Assembly: GCA_963580455.1 (NCBI GenBank)
Contig: OY756972.1
Coordinates: 17,251,001-17,315,000 of the forward strand
DNA: 64,000 nt
Origin: Euonymus europaeus
Taxonomy: Eukaryota; Streptophyta; Magnoliopsida; Celastrales; Celastraceae
Direction: 5' to 3'
This document shows, one piece after another, positions 44,797-57,040 of this stretch (its first letter is position 1; every line of letters begins with the position of its first letter). The position numbers were made by a program, and so were the translations under genes. The notes beneath the pieces are model-generated. The model had not been told where the DNA came from, ran no database searches, and saw only the letters and a list, made by a program, of their open reading frames with translations.

Positions 44797-45698
44797 CAAA
44801 TCCCTATTTTTCATGTTATTAACACCCATAATGCTAACCATGTGTGTATAATCCAGGTAAATTGCAGTTTTCAGGTCCAAATCTATCACCAATTAGTGAT
44901 TTAACAGAGTGAAATAATCCCCATGATTTCAAACTCATCATGAGATGTGTAATCAAGTCTCCTTGTTTTTCTGAGATCCCAAGACACCCCTGCAAGAAAA
45001 GCTCATATGGTGGAACAAGAACTGGATGATTTTTCTGGTGATGAAGATTTTGGGTGGGTCTATCATGGGATGTCTTGACCTTGCAGTACAATAGCAACAT
45101 AAATCAGCCACACCTCATGGACCCCTAGTGTTAGGACTTAGGACTAAGGAATCAAGATTAAAAAAAAACACACACACACACACACAAGTTCTATTCCAAT
45201 GAAGAGAAAATGACCTGATAACTACCAACAGCATATAATACATAACTTATAATTAAGCAAAGGAAAGAGAAGGAATGGTGGGACTCACACATCTTAACAT
45301 TACCTTATTTATTGCTATTCAGATAAGTTGGAGAGACATGTTCATTGTCTGCAGCAGGGATTTTAGGAGAAGATCTCATCTATGGTTTTTGTCTGAGAAA
45401 ACAAGCACTGGTAACAGTTTCGTCAAAAGGAATGGTTCCTTCTTTGATACAATAATATTAGGACCGGAAAGAAAAGGCATCTTCAAACCTGAAAGTAGAA
45501 TTCATGTATTTGTCCAAAAACCTTCAGCAACCCAATACAGACAGACTAGATTAAAAGGCTGTCCCCCTTCACCTAAAACAGTGGGTCTCACAAAAAAAAC
45601 TTATAGAAGAAAAGGGAAGTAACAAACATAAAGACTGGTTGAGGTTGAATGGAACATAAAGGCCATCTTCAACAACAATCAGTAGCATAACTACTACT
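44797..45698. other. Intergenic DNA with a CA microsatellite
   Basis: (CA)n at about 45169-45186. No gene is supported. Confidence 0.5.
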
Positions 45699-45969
45699 CA
45701 GAAATAGACAATGTAGATGTAACATGAGAATGTTACAAACAAGTGTCTTTCTACTTAAATCATTAGGTTCACCATCAATTAATAATGTCAAGTGTCAGCA
45801 CTCGCTGAGCCCTTCTACTTCCACCTCAGATGTTTTACAAAGGGTCACTTCCCTGTCAGCCTACTCAGAAATAGACAATGTAGATGTAACATGAGAATGT
45901 AATACACACTAGTGGCTTTCTACTTAAATTATTAGGTTTACATCAATTAATAATGTCAAGTGTCAGTAC
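45699..45969. repeat. 162-bp tandem duplication, second copy split by a hAT element
   Basis: 'ACTCAGAAATAGACAATGTA' starts copies at about 45699 and 45863. The first runs on through 'CTTCTACTTCCACCTCAGAT' to 45860. The second stops at 45969 where the hAT element begins and resumes after it at 48121 with 'CTACTACCGCCTCAGGTG'. Confidence 0.85.
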
Positions 45970-46199
45970 CTAAGAAGCACCGATACGTTTAATAACATGA
46001 AGTATCAGTATCCGTAACGTATCGGATACAGATACGTACGGATACGTCTGGAAAACGTATTTTTTAAATACAAATTTTTAATTAATTTTTTAAATTGAAA
46101 ATACGCTTGGGATATGGATAAAATACGGCCTGGATACGTATTCAATACCCAAAGCCTAAATCAAAATCAGCTCTGGTCTTACCTGACCTAATTGTTCCG

Positions 46200-46420
46200 C
46201 AACGAAACCATCGCGAGCTTCAGGCGCGACTTCAGGTGACAGGGCGACTCCAGCAGGCGACACTCCAGCAGTCGACTCTAGCAGGCGACACTCCAGGCGG
46301 CATCGCGAGTCCAGTAGGCGCGAGCTCCAGGCGACTCCAGCAGGCGCGAGCTCCAGGCGCGACTTCAGGCGCGAGCTCCAGGCGCGACTTCAGGCGAAAC
46401 TCCAGCAGGCAGCGAAAACA
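46200..46420. repeat. GC-rich minisatellite inside the hAT element
   Basis: About a dozen irregular repeats of 'GGCGCGAGCTCCA', 'GGCGCGACTTCA' and 'GGCGACTCCAGCA' type lie in the leader before the transposase ATG. The GC content contrasts strongly with the surroundings. Confidence 0.8.
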
Positions 46421-46582
46421 GGTCTGACTTTGTATTTAACCTGTTTTTGTCATGTCTCCACTAAGCCTTTTTAAAAATTCAATCTCATAAGTCATAACAT
46501 TTGGAATGGTTCTGAATTTGATCTCCAGTCTCCACTTATTCCTTTTTAAAATTTAATCTCATATCTAATATCCAGGCTTCTC

Positions 46583-47888
46583 ATGGCCACTGCCTCTGCT
46601 TCAGCCACTGGCACTGCCTCTGCTTCAGCCACTGGCACTGCCTCTGCTTCGGTGCAATCTTCTAGTATTGGTAGTAGTACTGATGATTCATGCAAACCTC
46701 TCTGGAGATATGTTAAAAGACAAGAAAGGGATGCCGAAGGTAGTGGTGGAGGAAATATTTCATGGGAGTGTAATTTTTGCCATATGCAAAAAACTACCTC
46801 TTACACTAGAGTGAGAGCTCATTTACTGAAATTGCCTAGGTTAGGCATTGCTGGTTATAAAAAAGTTTCTAGCAAAGATATTGTGGACATGCAAAGATTG
46901 GAAGAGGAAGTTAAGAATAGAGAAATAGCAAATGCACCAAAGAAAGTGCCATTACCACCTTCTACTATGTTTCCAGGTGGAATGTATGCAACTGCTATGA
47001 GTCTAAGAAAAGAAAGGAGGCTGGAAGTTCTAGACAGACTAGTCCTGTTGAGAAATCTTTTAATATGGAGGCTCGAAATCAATTGCATGCTCTCATTGCA
47101 AGATTTTTCTATGCTTCAGGCTTGCCATTTCACTTGGCAAGGAGTCCATACTATGTGAGTATGTTCTTATTTGCATGCAATCATAACTTGTCAGGTTATT
47201 TGCCTCCGGGGTATAATATGTTGAGAACAACTTTGCTCCAACAAGAAAAGGCAAATGTAGAGCGATTGTTGCAGCCAATTAAAAGTACATGGCGAGAGAA
47301 AGGAGTAAGGATCGTGAGTGATGGATGGAGTGACTCACAAAGGCGGCCTTTGATCAATTTTATGGCAGTGTCTGAAAGTGGGCCTATGTTTCTCAAGGCT
47401 ATTGATTGTTCTGGTGAGACGAAAGACAAATTCTTTATCTTTAACTTATTGAAAGAAGTTATTGAAGAAGTTGGTCCTCAAAATGTGGTTCAAGTAATTA
47501 CAGATAATGCAAAGAATTGTGCAGGTGCAGGACTTCTTGTTGAAGGAGTGTATCCACACATTGTGTGGACGCCATGTGTGGTTCACACACTAAATCTTGC
47601 TTTGCAGAATATTTGTGCGGCGAAGAATTTGGAAAACAATCAAATAGTGTATGACGAGTGTTCTTGGATCACAATTGTTTCGGGGGATGTTAATATCATC
47701 AAGAATTTTATCATGAACCATTCCATGAGGTTAGCCATTTTTAATGAGTTTGTACCTTTGAGGATGTTGGAGAGTTAGAGGTTGCACATCTCTCTCTTGA
47801 TGAGCCGGACTTGGAGGGTGTAGTTTTTGATGATGATGGCGATGAGGGTGGATTGGGTGATGGAAGTCATGAAGCAATCGATGTTTAA
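46583..47888 (+). pseudogene. hAT transposase, frameshifted and C-terminally deleted
   Basis: ATG 46583 starts an Ala/Ser/Thr-repeat leader, then a BED zinc finger ('WECNFCHMQKTTSYTRVRAH'); the last metal ligand region reads GIAGY where the family has GI..C. A frameshift near 47000 moves the frame to 47065-47778, which holds 'RNQLHALIARFFYASGLPFH' and the DUF659/RNase H-like core ('VRIVSDGWSDSQRRPLINFM', 'VITDNAKNCAGAG', 'WTPCVVHTLNLALQNI'). After 'FVPLRML' the sequence jumps to a third frame with a typical hAT acidic tail ('LDEPDLEGVVFDDDGDEGG') ending at 47888. The several hundred codons in between, including the hATC dimerisation domain, are gone, so it cannot act as a transposase. Confidence 0.9.
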
Positions 47889-48120
47889 GGCTTTATGTAA
47901 TTTTTATGTAGGAGGCTAATGACTATTTATGTTATATTTGTCAATTTTCATGACTATTTATGTTTGATTATGTTATGAAAGTTTGAAACCTATTTAGTTA
48001 AATTTTAAATTAAAACGTATCTCAAACGTATCCTATTTTCTTGAAAAATGACGTATCCCCATATCCGTATCATGTCGTATACGTATCACGTATCCGTATC
48101 GGTGCCTCTTAGGTCAGTAC

Positions 48121-49080
48121 GCTAAGCCATTCTACTACCGCCTCAGGTGTTCTTACAAACAATCACATCCCGTCAACCACAATCCTGTGACCCATTTTTG
48201 GTCAGTTTGTAACATCTGTAGCTTTTTTGCGATGAAGGACTGAATGGTAGAAAGAGACTAGTTAAGAGAAAAACAAAGGATGAGAGGAAATCTCCACCCT
48301 AATGTGTATTTGGTGGTTGAAGGGATGTATTAGTAGAGGAATCAAACTTTATCTACAGTGTACGTACTCATTGAGTTATTAAAGATTCTCTTCTCATAAT
48401 TTTTTCCTCTCTGTCTCTTTTTTCCTTCAGTTTCATCTATCTTCAATCTTTTCCCAGTTCGGGGCACAGTTATATATTACAAATCACCTCAAATGTCATC
48501 TATCTTAAAAGATACACAACTGTAAGTAGTGCCTGCAAACAAAATCAAAGTATTAGTAGAGGAATCAAACTTTATGTGCAGTGTTAGTACTCATTGAGTT
48601 ATTAAACGTTCTCTTCTCATAGATTTTTCTTGTCTCTCTCTTTTTTCCTTCAGTTTCATCTATCTTCAATTTGGCTTTCCCATATATAATACTTAATATT
48701 CATGAATAAACTCTACTTAATATATCTGTAAATAAATATCTCATACACTTTATCCGAAAACATAAACATCCGGGAGTGAAGACAAATCCTAATATAAAAG
48801 ACATGTTAAATGATCAATCCAAAAACTGTGGACTGGTCATCTCTAGTGCAGTAAGAGATGATATCCTGTTGAATCTATGAGCTTTGATGAATTTCTAAAA
48901 TGACTGACTTTCTGCTAAAGAAGGATAAAGAAACAGATATACTGCTCTTTTATTGACATTGAAAGGAAACATACAAGTACACACACAGACTGATTGAAAA
49001 CATATATGGTAAATCAAGTTACATAGTATTTTTAACATCGGCAGTCACAATTTTATTTAGTATGTGTCTCGCACTTATTT
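48121..49080. other. Intergenic DNA with a direct repeat pair
   Basis: About 120 bases starting 'TATTAGTAGAGGAATCAAAC' occur at 48329-48450 and 48548-48670 with about 90 percent identity, both ending 'CAGTTTCATCTATCTTCAAT'. No gene is supported; the 3' flank of the SEO gene is at its right end. Confidence 0.7.
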
Positions 49081-49125
49081 CAAACTTTGCCATTCATATT
49101 GGCAACCTTGGTAGTAGTATTCTGT

Positions 49126-52100
49126 TTACTCATCGCAGCACTGGTACAGGAGGAACCTATCCATAATGCGGCCACACTCGGAGCACGCAATAGTCTCTGG
49201 TATCATTCCTGTGGTACCAGGCAGCACAAGTCGATTGCAGTGATGTTGTGGGTGAATTTTTGCAAGGTGATCATGCATTGCTCGTATGAATCCTTTCTCT
49301 TGGACATTTTCCTTCCAATTATTATACTCAGTCAAACAAGTGTGGAATTGAGGACCCTTTGCTTTGGCCATTTCAAAATCACCTGATCCTCTGCTGAAAA
49401 TTGCCCATCCACCTTCACTGCTGTCAAAGGTAAGCAGGGACATGATTTCGCGCATTATGGTATCGTTCTCAGAGGTTTTACCAAGTTGGTTTTTGGAGTG
49501 CCACATGCTTTCTATTCTCACCCAGAAGTACCAGATTGAGGTCAAGTCAGACCAGCAGTAGCTCAGCTTCTCGACCAAGATTGTCGATATGTTCCTCCGG
49601 ACACGCTCCTTTGGATTGCTCCTTCCTACATAAACCATCTCCAATGGAATACCAGCAGATAGTGCAACAGAACGTGCTGAGCCTGTGAATCTTCGAATCC
49701 ACTCCATGTCTTCCCCTCCATACAAGCATATGTACCTTCCTTCATTCATCTAATTAGGGAAGCAAATAAAAAATTAGAAAGACCAAACAACATACTTCTG
49801 CTAAGAATCATAAATGAGCAATAGTTATATATTTTACCCAATTAAGAATGACTGGATCAATGCCATCCACAAGCAACTCAAGTCTCCAAGTCTCTTCCTT
49901 CCAAAGAGCTTCCTCTCTTAAAGTGGTGAATGGGAAGGCAGTACTTCCCCAAATCCACATCATGTGGAGGGCATTTGGGCAAGCAACCCGTCCTTGTGGA
50001 TCAAGAACCACAAGAATAGGCTTCTTCTTAAAACCCCAAACCTCCCTTATGAACCTAATCACTGACCGATCGATCAATGAATGGTGATAAACTGTATACC
50101 AAGGCATGCCAGACTGAAGATTCTCAAATTGCTTTTGCCTTGCATCACTCAAAGGAACAGCTGGGTCTAGAATTGGAAGCCAAACCACCTCATATTGACT
50201 TTCCTGCCTGGATGGATGGTGCCTGGACTCATTGTATATCTGTTCGAGAATCGAAAGCTCTTCTTGTGAAATGTCCAGGTCTGATATGAGCAGAAGCACA
50301 TTTTTCCGCTTCAGGACATCGAGGTTAACCTGATTTGTAGGTACAAAACAGAGCCGTTAATCATCTTTTTAACCTCACTGAATCATCAATGCTAAACTGG
50401 TTTGAGTGACTGACAGAATTCAAAAATAGAAAAAGAATACTTACTCTCCTCTTGGTGACTCCGTCAACAAGAGGTGGCTGATCTTCCTTTGAAGTAATCA
50501 ATAGCCAGAGAACTCTCATATTATCAATGTGTGTCATCTGGAATGAACCTTTCAGGTTATTATAAGCTTCATCGTATTTCCTTTCATCTGCATTATACAG
50601 TGCCTCGGTTAATATCCATGCGAAAAGGCATTGTTTTACAGTGATTTAACTGAAACCAATAAGCTCACCTATGTGCTTATAGCAAATCTCCAGCTGATTC
50701 ATTAAATGTTTGTGCATGTTGCCAAGCTTGTGAGCCGAACTTGAGAGCTCCCACGCCTCTTGAGTGGATACTATGTGCCTGTAAACAATGAAAGAAGTAA
50801 TCTATAGTTCATAATCCAATTAATATAACTTCAGGATTTCAAGGACACATAGCACATACTCATGCCCCAAAACAGTGATTCCTGTAATCTGGTCTGCACA
50901 CGTCACTATGCTTCGGATAGTCCAGTAGACAGCCATTGGTATATGAACCATGGCAGTGGACAATGCAGGATGATCTGGTGCAATGTACTTAGATGGGAGC
51001 TCCTTAAACTCGACAATGCACCTGGCGATATCTAGCATTGCATTTATAAGATTCCTGATTGCTTCAAAACGAGGTTTGAGCGTGCTCGTATGCTGCAAGA
51101 GCTCAGGTAATTGCCTAAGCATCGCCACTGATTTGGCAAGATGGTTGGAGGTGTAGGTCTGTGCAATAAGCCAGAACTCTCCATACTGGACAGCAAAAGC
51201 AGCCAAAGCAAGCACCAATTTTGCATCCCATGAGTAGTAGGATACCAAGTTCAGTATTGCCATTGTAGTAGTATGTACATCACCACCACTTGCGCTCTTA
51301 TAAGCTATCTGTCAATGTGAGGATAGCTTGCTAGTCACACAAATACGGAAATCGAAATATATGAAAAATAATTTGTTTGTTTGGAAAGGTAAATGATATT
51401 ATGTTTTGAGATAACCTCGCTGGAAATTCGATCAATGAGATACGCCACAGAGTCGAGTGTTGCAATGAAGTTGGGTGAGTAGGCTCTGTCTTCCAGAACT
51501 TCAGTAAGTCCTGGTGTGCCCTACAAAATAAAGATGAATCAGTACAATAGCAAACAAAATTTAAGAATAAATATTCATAATCAAGTAGAATAGATCATTA
51601 CCGATATACCGTTGGCTTCAAATCTTGGGGCTGCACGATTGAATATGTCCTCGACAAGTTGCAAAAGGGGTTTAACTTCAACAATCTCACGTCCATCGGG
51701 TGCGTGAGTTCCTTGAATGTGCTTCATCATCATATTGTCATCAGCTGATGAGAACATAGGCCGGTCACCTCTTTGCTGCATTCCAGGTGGCATATGCGTT
51801 GTTGGTTTGGAGCTGCCGTGCATCAATTGCTGCATAACATTGCCTGGTGTTTGCACTGCTGCGTTGGGATCGCCCAAATTGTGAAATGGGTTGGGGTTGG
51901 TATTCATAAGCTGCCGCTGCTGCTGATACTGCTGCTGCTGCGGTTGATACTGCTGCTGCTGCGGTTGATGCTGCTGCTGCTGATGAATGTCTGGCTGTGT
52001 TTGCCTGGTAGTAGTAAAACTGGGGTTGAGGGGGTTGTTCATCAGTTGCTGCATAATGTTTGATGTTGGCTTGTTGGTCCCATCAGTATTGGCCAATGGC

Positions 52101-52165
52101 TGCATATCAGTTGATGTTGGCTTGCCCAATTGCTGCATATTGGCTGCTGCCTGTTTAAGGGCCAT
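49126..52165 (-). CDS. SEOB: SIEVE ELEMENT OCCLUSION protein (phloem P-protein), SEO-B-like
   Basis: Seven exons, all GT-AG and in phase: 52165-51602, 51520-51416, 51308-50860, 50778-50669, 50587-50445, 50329-49838, 49749-49126; 828 residues. SEO proteins form the filaments that plug sieve tubes after wounding. The SEO N-terminal domain starts near residue 130 ('DDNMMMKHIQGTHAPDGREI') and covers exons 1-4 ('AILNLVSYYSWDAKLVLALA'). The thioredoxin-like middle part is 'KNVLLLISDLDISQEELSIL' and 'YEVVWLPILDP'. The SEO C-terminal domain includes 'YICLYGGEDMEWIRRFT' and ends with a Cys-rich motif ('ETIACSECGRIMDRFLLYQC'). The first 130 residues are unusual: 'MQQL' recurs five times and a Gln-rich run (about residues 60-90) is encoded by CTG/TTG-type repeats. 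The ATG 52165 starts right after a short leader and a strong TATA box. It looks intact. Confidence 0.95.
51911..51983. repeat. Trinucleotide repeat coding for poly-Gln in the SEO gene
   Basis: Blocks of CTG (CAG on the coding strand), broken by TGATACTG, give the 'QQQQYQPQQQQYQQQRQL' type stretch. Its length is likely to vary between individuals. Confidence 0.9.
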
Positions 52166-52247
52166 ATCTGGCAAAACAAACAACTGAAAGTGTTAAGAGA
52201 AGTTGAAGAAACAATGGCTTTGTGTGTTCTCTTGCAGCAAAGGATCT

Positions 52248-52258
52248 CCTTTATATAG
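52248..52258 (-). promoter_or_regulatory. TATA box of the SEO gene
   Basis: Minus strand 'CTATATAAAGG' lies 83 bases before the ATG, giving an expected leader of about 50 bases. Confidence 0.8.
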
Positions 52259-52299
52259 TCATTGAAATGTACTCAAGACTACTAGAATCCACTTCTTTG

Positions 52300-54731
52300 C
52301 TTTCATTGAGGTTTAGTGCATGAAGTGTTAGGCCCAAGCCCTGGCTCTTACAGTTACTACAAAAAACTCACTTTTTTTGTCACCTTTGAACCCTATGCCT
52401 ACAAATCTAGCAAAGAAAAGAATAGCAAATGTGTATGCAGAAGATCTGATAAATAGTAATTTAATGCTTCTTTTCTTGTAATCAACAATGGTTATGGGCC
52501 CCAAAGGTGGTTCTGCCTTATTTGATAACCTTGTCCATTACTTGATTGGGAATCAGAGAAAGTGAAAAATGTGAGGGAAGAGCATGAGCTGTGACATTTT
52601 GTTCTTTACTTCTCAAAATAGCAGTAGAAAGGTTCTTGAACCCACAAACTAAGCAAATACCCAAAAAGAACAAAAAAAATAATTAAGTAAATATTATAAG
52701 TTAGTTCATGGAAGGAGGTAAAAAAATAATTAAGTAAATATTATAGTTCAAATTTATGGAACAAATTACATTAAATTTTAAGCTCAATATATGGGAAAGA
52801 GGTAGATCCAAATTTAATTAATATATCATTTTAATTCTCAAAATTTTTGTAGGATATCTTCCCCACCTTTGTCTTTTTTCTTCTTTTATTTTTTTATAAA
52901 AAAATATTCATTATTTTATTTAATTCATACTAGACTTTAAATTTACATTAGAACTTAGTCTCGACAATATCCACAATCTACAATTGCAAACAAATGACGC
53001 ATGAGTAGCATAAAAATCTCGATCCATAACATACAGTACACAATTTCTATAAAATAATTTCTAGGAAAATTGTAAGAACACATTTATTTCAATTTAAGTA
53101 ATTTTAGAATTTGCGATTTAAAATAAGATGAAAATCTTCGGATAAAATAAGGTAGTCTATGGCACCAAAACTCCACATAACCCCCTTGCAACATTTAAAA
53201 TTGATTATTTACGGTGGACACCGATCTCGCCCCTCCAGCCATCTATCTAGTACATTGGTGGTACGGCTATGTTTCCAAGTGGAGGGAACAATGAGTATGA
53301 CGGTGAAGAAAATAAGAGATACTAATTAAAGTAAGGTAAAATGATAAATGATCATGCCAACAATAAAATCATGCATCAATAATACATATATGAACAATTG
53401 CCAACGATGATCACGAAGGGTTGGTCAACATCCTGTATGCTCCCGCGGGTGGAACAAAAGACCACTAATGGTTTACACCAAAATGGCTATACGACAATGG
53501 AGAATAAATCATAGACAGTGATAACATCTCATGGCAGAGTACTATAAACCACCACTACAAAGCCAATCAACAACGATTGGCTACAATAAAAGGCCAACCA
53601 ACAACATCTGGCCAAGAACAACAACGAACAACGACTCCAATCGACCCACAATCCACAATCGCAAATAAATTATGCATGAGTAGAGTAAAAATCCTCGTAC
53701 ATAATATCATACTCCAAAACTACGAGCAAAATTATAGTATTATTTTAAATACAATGCACAATTTCTATAAAACAATTTTTATGAAAATAGTAAGAAAACC
53801 TTTTATTTCGATTTAAATAATTTTGGGATTTTCGACTAAGAATAAGATGGAAATCTTTGGGTAGAAATAAATTTGTAGATAGAAACATTTTAAATAAATT
53901 TAATATTTGAAAACATTGTTTCTCGATCAAGTCAAATTTTTTAAAAAGCCATTTATGCCTAAGCTATATGATTGAAAAAAACGAATAGATAGGATGCCAA
54001 AAATTTCAACAAGTTAACGATAGTGTAACGAAATGACGAATTATAATCAGTGAAATAATAAGAGAATGAAGAAGCAAAATAGCATGAAGAATGGGTATTA
54101 AGATTCAAAAAAAATAACCTCTACCTCGTAACAAGATAGCAAGTCAAGCGTCTACCAATTAACCATGATCACCAATATGCAAAATACTAGAATTAAACTA
54201 TTTAATCGACTATTTCGAAATACTAGACTACTATGTCAATCAACAATGGGTTATTAAACCCGGTCAATTGGACGTAAGTCTGCTTATTTAATTGGTCAAA
54301 CTGTTCAAAATTTATTAAGTTGATCAATGTTTATTAATTCTGGTCGAACTTTTTTAATTTGGTAAAAATGGGCCATTTTTTCAAATTGGGCTAAAAATAT
54401 GGTTAAAACAAAAGTTGGGCCTTTATACACATTATGGCCGAAGGGTCTTTTAAAAGAAAGTCAAAGGGTTCATTTTTTAAAAGAGGAGGACAAAGTCAAT
54501 TTATCTAAATTTGGGCCAAAAACTAAACATATCTTTCGGGCTTAATATGCTACAGGTTAGCCCATATTTACTAGTCAAATAATTAAGTCCCAAATTTTAA
54601 AATAATATTTTATCTAGCCCAAACTCCAAAAATAACACAGCCCAACCCACTTCTTTGTCTTCCCCAACAAACAAACAAGTTAGTCAACTTGATTTCACTA
54701 AAGTTTGAAGAAAATCGTGACTCCTGTCACG
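52300..54731. other. AT-rich intergenic DNA with diverged direct repeats
   Basis: About 52980-53160 and 53640-53870 are diverged copies of one sequence ('CACAATC.ACAAT.GCAAA', 'GCATGAGTAG', 'CACAATTTCTATAAAA', 'ATAAGATG.AAATCTT'). The segment 53170-53225 ('CCCCTTGCAACATTTAAA', 'CGGTGGA') is again similar to 59845-59890 beyond the large MULE. No gene is supported. Confidence 0.55.
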
Positions 54732-55324
54732 TTGACTCAAGGGAAATTTGGCAAAATGATCCAAAAATAATACATTTTTTGGTAACTAATCCTTTTTTAA
54801 AAAAACTTAACTTATGACCCTTTTACTCAAGGAAATGTCTCATATGCCCTCCCTCTACTATTTGTTAATTCCCAATTTCAGCAACTTTCCCAATTTGTAA
54901 AATTCCCTCGCAGCTTTTTCCTCGAGCTCCTCCGTTCTTCCTCCTTCCCGATGCGTGTGGACATCATGCCACCGAATATTGATTTCCGACCATGAAATCG
55001 AAGCTCGAGTTGTGATTTCGGACAACTTCTCCTCTACATTATCCTTCGACTTGAATGACGTAAAAGTTTTAAAGCTCTAGCTCTGATTTCGAGGGTGTTA
55101 TTGGTTTTCGGATTCGGATCTGAAGCTCGGGTTTGAAGCTCGAGACTCGTTTTGACTACAGGTCAGATATTGAACCCTAATCTGTAATGCATTATGTTTA
55201 TTAGTTGGTATGTATAAAGTGGATGTCTCCATTATGTTGGGTTCATGGAAACCGTGAGTTGTGTGCTGCATACTGGAAAATTGTGAAACAATGGAATTAA
55301 TTTTATACGTTATGACTGATTTTG

Positions 55325-55690
55325 AGTTCTGGGCAACGGGTTGAGAAAGCAGTTGTTGTTATATGCTGTTTAGAAGATTAGCATTATGTGAAGTTTTGGT
55401 TTAGAACAGAGTAAACTTGTGTTTAGAATAGTATATATTCTATTTAGTATAGTATAAGAAAGTAGTTGTTGTTATATGCTGTATAGAAGACTAGCATTAT
55501 GTGAAGTGTTGGTTTAGAACAGAGTAAACTTGTGTTTAGAATAGTATATATTCTATTTAGTATAGTATAAGAAAGCAGTTGTTATATGCTGTTTAGAAGA
55601 CTAGCATTATGCGAAGTTTTGGTTTAGAGTAGAGTAAAATTGTGTTTAGAAATAGTATATATTCTATTTAGTATAGTATAATTATGTTTA
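55325..55690. repeat. Three tandem units of about 110-120 bp in the MULE
   Basis: Units start near 55347, 55451 and 55571 with 'GAAAG.AGTTGTT' and contain 'TATGCTGT.TAGAAGA.TAG', 'GTTTAGAACAGAGTAAA' and 'TAGTATATATTCTATTTAGT'. They sit in the leader before the transposase ATG. Confidence 0.85.
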
Positions 55691-55761
55691 GAATATTGTT
55701 TTTATTTTGTGTCCTTGTGAAAAATGATTCATTGAGAATATATTGTTCATTTTTTGAAGGA

Positions 55762-56765
55762 ATGAAAGAGGTGAGCATTTTGATTCAGTATTTTGGAAAG
55801 TGGGAAAAAATGAGACGCACTACACATATAAAGGTGGGAAAAGCAAGGCTATCATAGTCTCAGAGTTTATTTCTTACTGTGAATTAGTCGATAAAGTACG
55901 TGATATTACAAAGTTGCAGCATAATGATATTCAGATGAAGTACCTTTACAATGTGCGTTGTCCTACCGAGCCGGTTGAGATCGAAGGAGATGATGATGTT
56001 CGCTGTTTTATTTGGTGTAATATGGATAGAAGTATTCCGGCTACATCTCTGTGCATATCTTCTAATATTGGAGGCAGAATTGATGATTTCGGGGATAACT
56101 TACCAAATGTCCAACACAGGGATGACGTGCATAATTTTGTAGAAGGAATAGGAGAATTTCCTGGTCTTGGTTTCAGTAGAAACAAAGAGACACTGCCAGA
56201 CATTGATGGAATAGAACCACATAACAATGAACCTACTGTTGAACTGTATGATGATGATTTTGATGGTCAAACTCATGAGGCAGCCTATGATATAGCTGAT
56301 GACGTAGTCGATGATGCATTCCTTGAGGCAGCTGATTATGCAGTCGAAGATCATAATAATGGCCGGAATAATCAGGCAACAAATACATCCAATTTTTGCC
56401 CCAGCAATCCTTCGGTCAATCGTGCAATTGAGTCCAATGTTGAGTCTGATGGAAGTGCCGAGGTTATGAGAGTTGGTGACATTTTTACGGAGAAGAAGAT
56501 CTTGCATAAAAGGTTATGCAAGTATGCGGTGAATAAACACTTTCAATTCAAAGTTGTGAAGTCTACCAAAACACTATTTGTGATTCGGTGTTGTGTTGAT
56601 GAATGCAACTGGTGGATGCGAGCCACTGCAATGAAAGATGTTTGTTTATTTCAGATTAAGAAGTTTCGTGATGTTCATGTATCGTCTAATTGTCTGACTT
56701 TCACTGATAATCGACAAGCAACAAGCTCGTTCATTGGTGACTGCATAAAGCCACGTAGTACATAA
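55762..56765 (+). pseudogene. MuDR-type transposase, N-terminal part only
   Basis: The likely start is ATG 55762, giving 'MKEVSILIQYFGKWEK', typical of this family. At 55804-55810 a run of A appears one base short, and the conserved sequence carries on in the next frame ('YTYKGGKSKAIIVSEFISYC', 'IQMKYLYNV', 'DDDVRCFIWCN'), which stays open to 56765. An acidic middle region follows, then the MuDR DNA-binding domain ('VGDIFTEKKILHKRLCKYAV', 'VVKSTKTLFVIRCCVDECNW', 'WWMRATAMKDVCLFQIKKF'). The gene ends at 'DCIKPRST', before the DDE catalytic domain, and low-complexity AT-rich sequence follows. It cannot catalyse transposition; the retained zinc-binding-like CC..C could still bind terminal repeats if expressed. 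Confidence 0.85.
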
Positions 56766-57040
56766 TATGAAAAAATATAAACAGAATTTAAACTGTTCCA
56801 AAAATAATATGAAACTGTTGTCAACATAAATAGACTGTTATCAACATAAGTTGTACTATGCCAAACATAAAAATTCTATTGTCAACATAAGTGAAAATGT
56901 TCCAATAGAAAAAGCAAACTTATCCAATTTAAAAACAAGCTGTCCCAAAATAAAATAAAACTATTCTCAACAGACATATAATACTTATAAACAACAGAAA
57001 TATAATACTTCTAAACTGAAATATGCTCTTGCAAAAAGTG

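Larger units (their letters stand above)
45970..48112 (+). mobile_element. hAT transposon, internally deleted
   Basis: Terminal inverted repeats 'CTAAGAAGCACCGATACG' (left) and 'CTAAGAGGCACCGATACG' (right, reverse complement) differ by one base. A perfect 8-bp target duplication GTCAGTAC lies at 45962-45969 and 48113-48120. Subterminal 'GTATCCGTA' and 'CGGATAC' motifs recur at both ends, as in hAT elements. Inside is a transposase gene lacking its C-terminal dimerisation region. At 2143 bp it is shorter than autonomous hAT elements. Confidence 0.93.

Noticed and set aside
45275..45622. 115-codon plus-strand frame
   Set aside because: No domain, no promoter, and no conserved features; probably chance.
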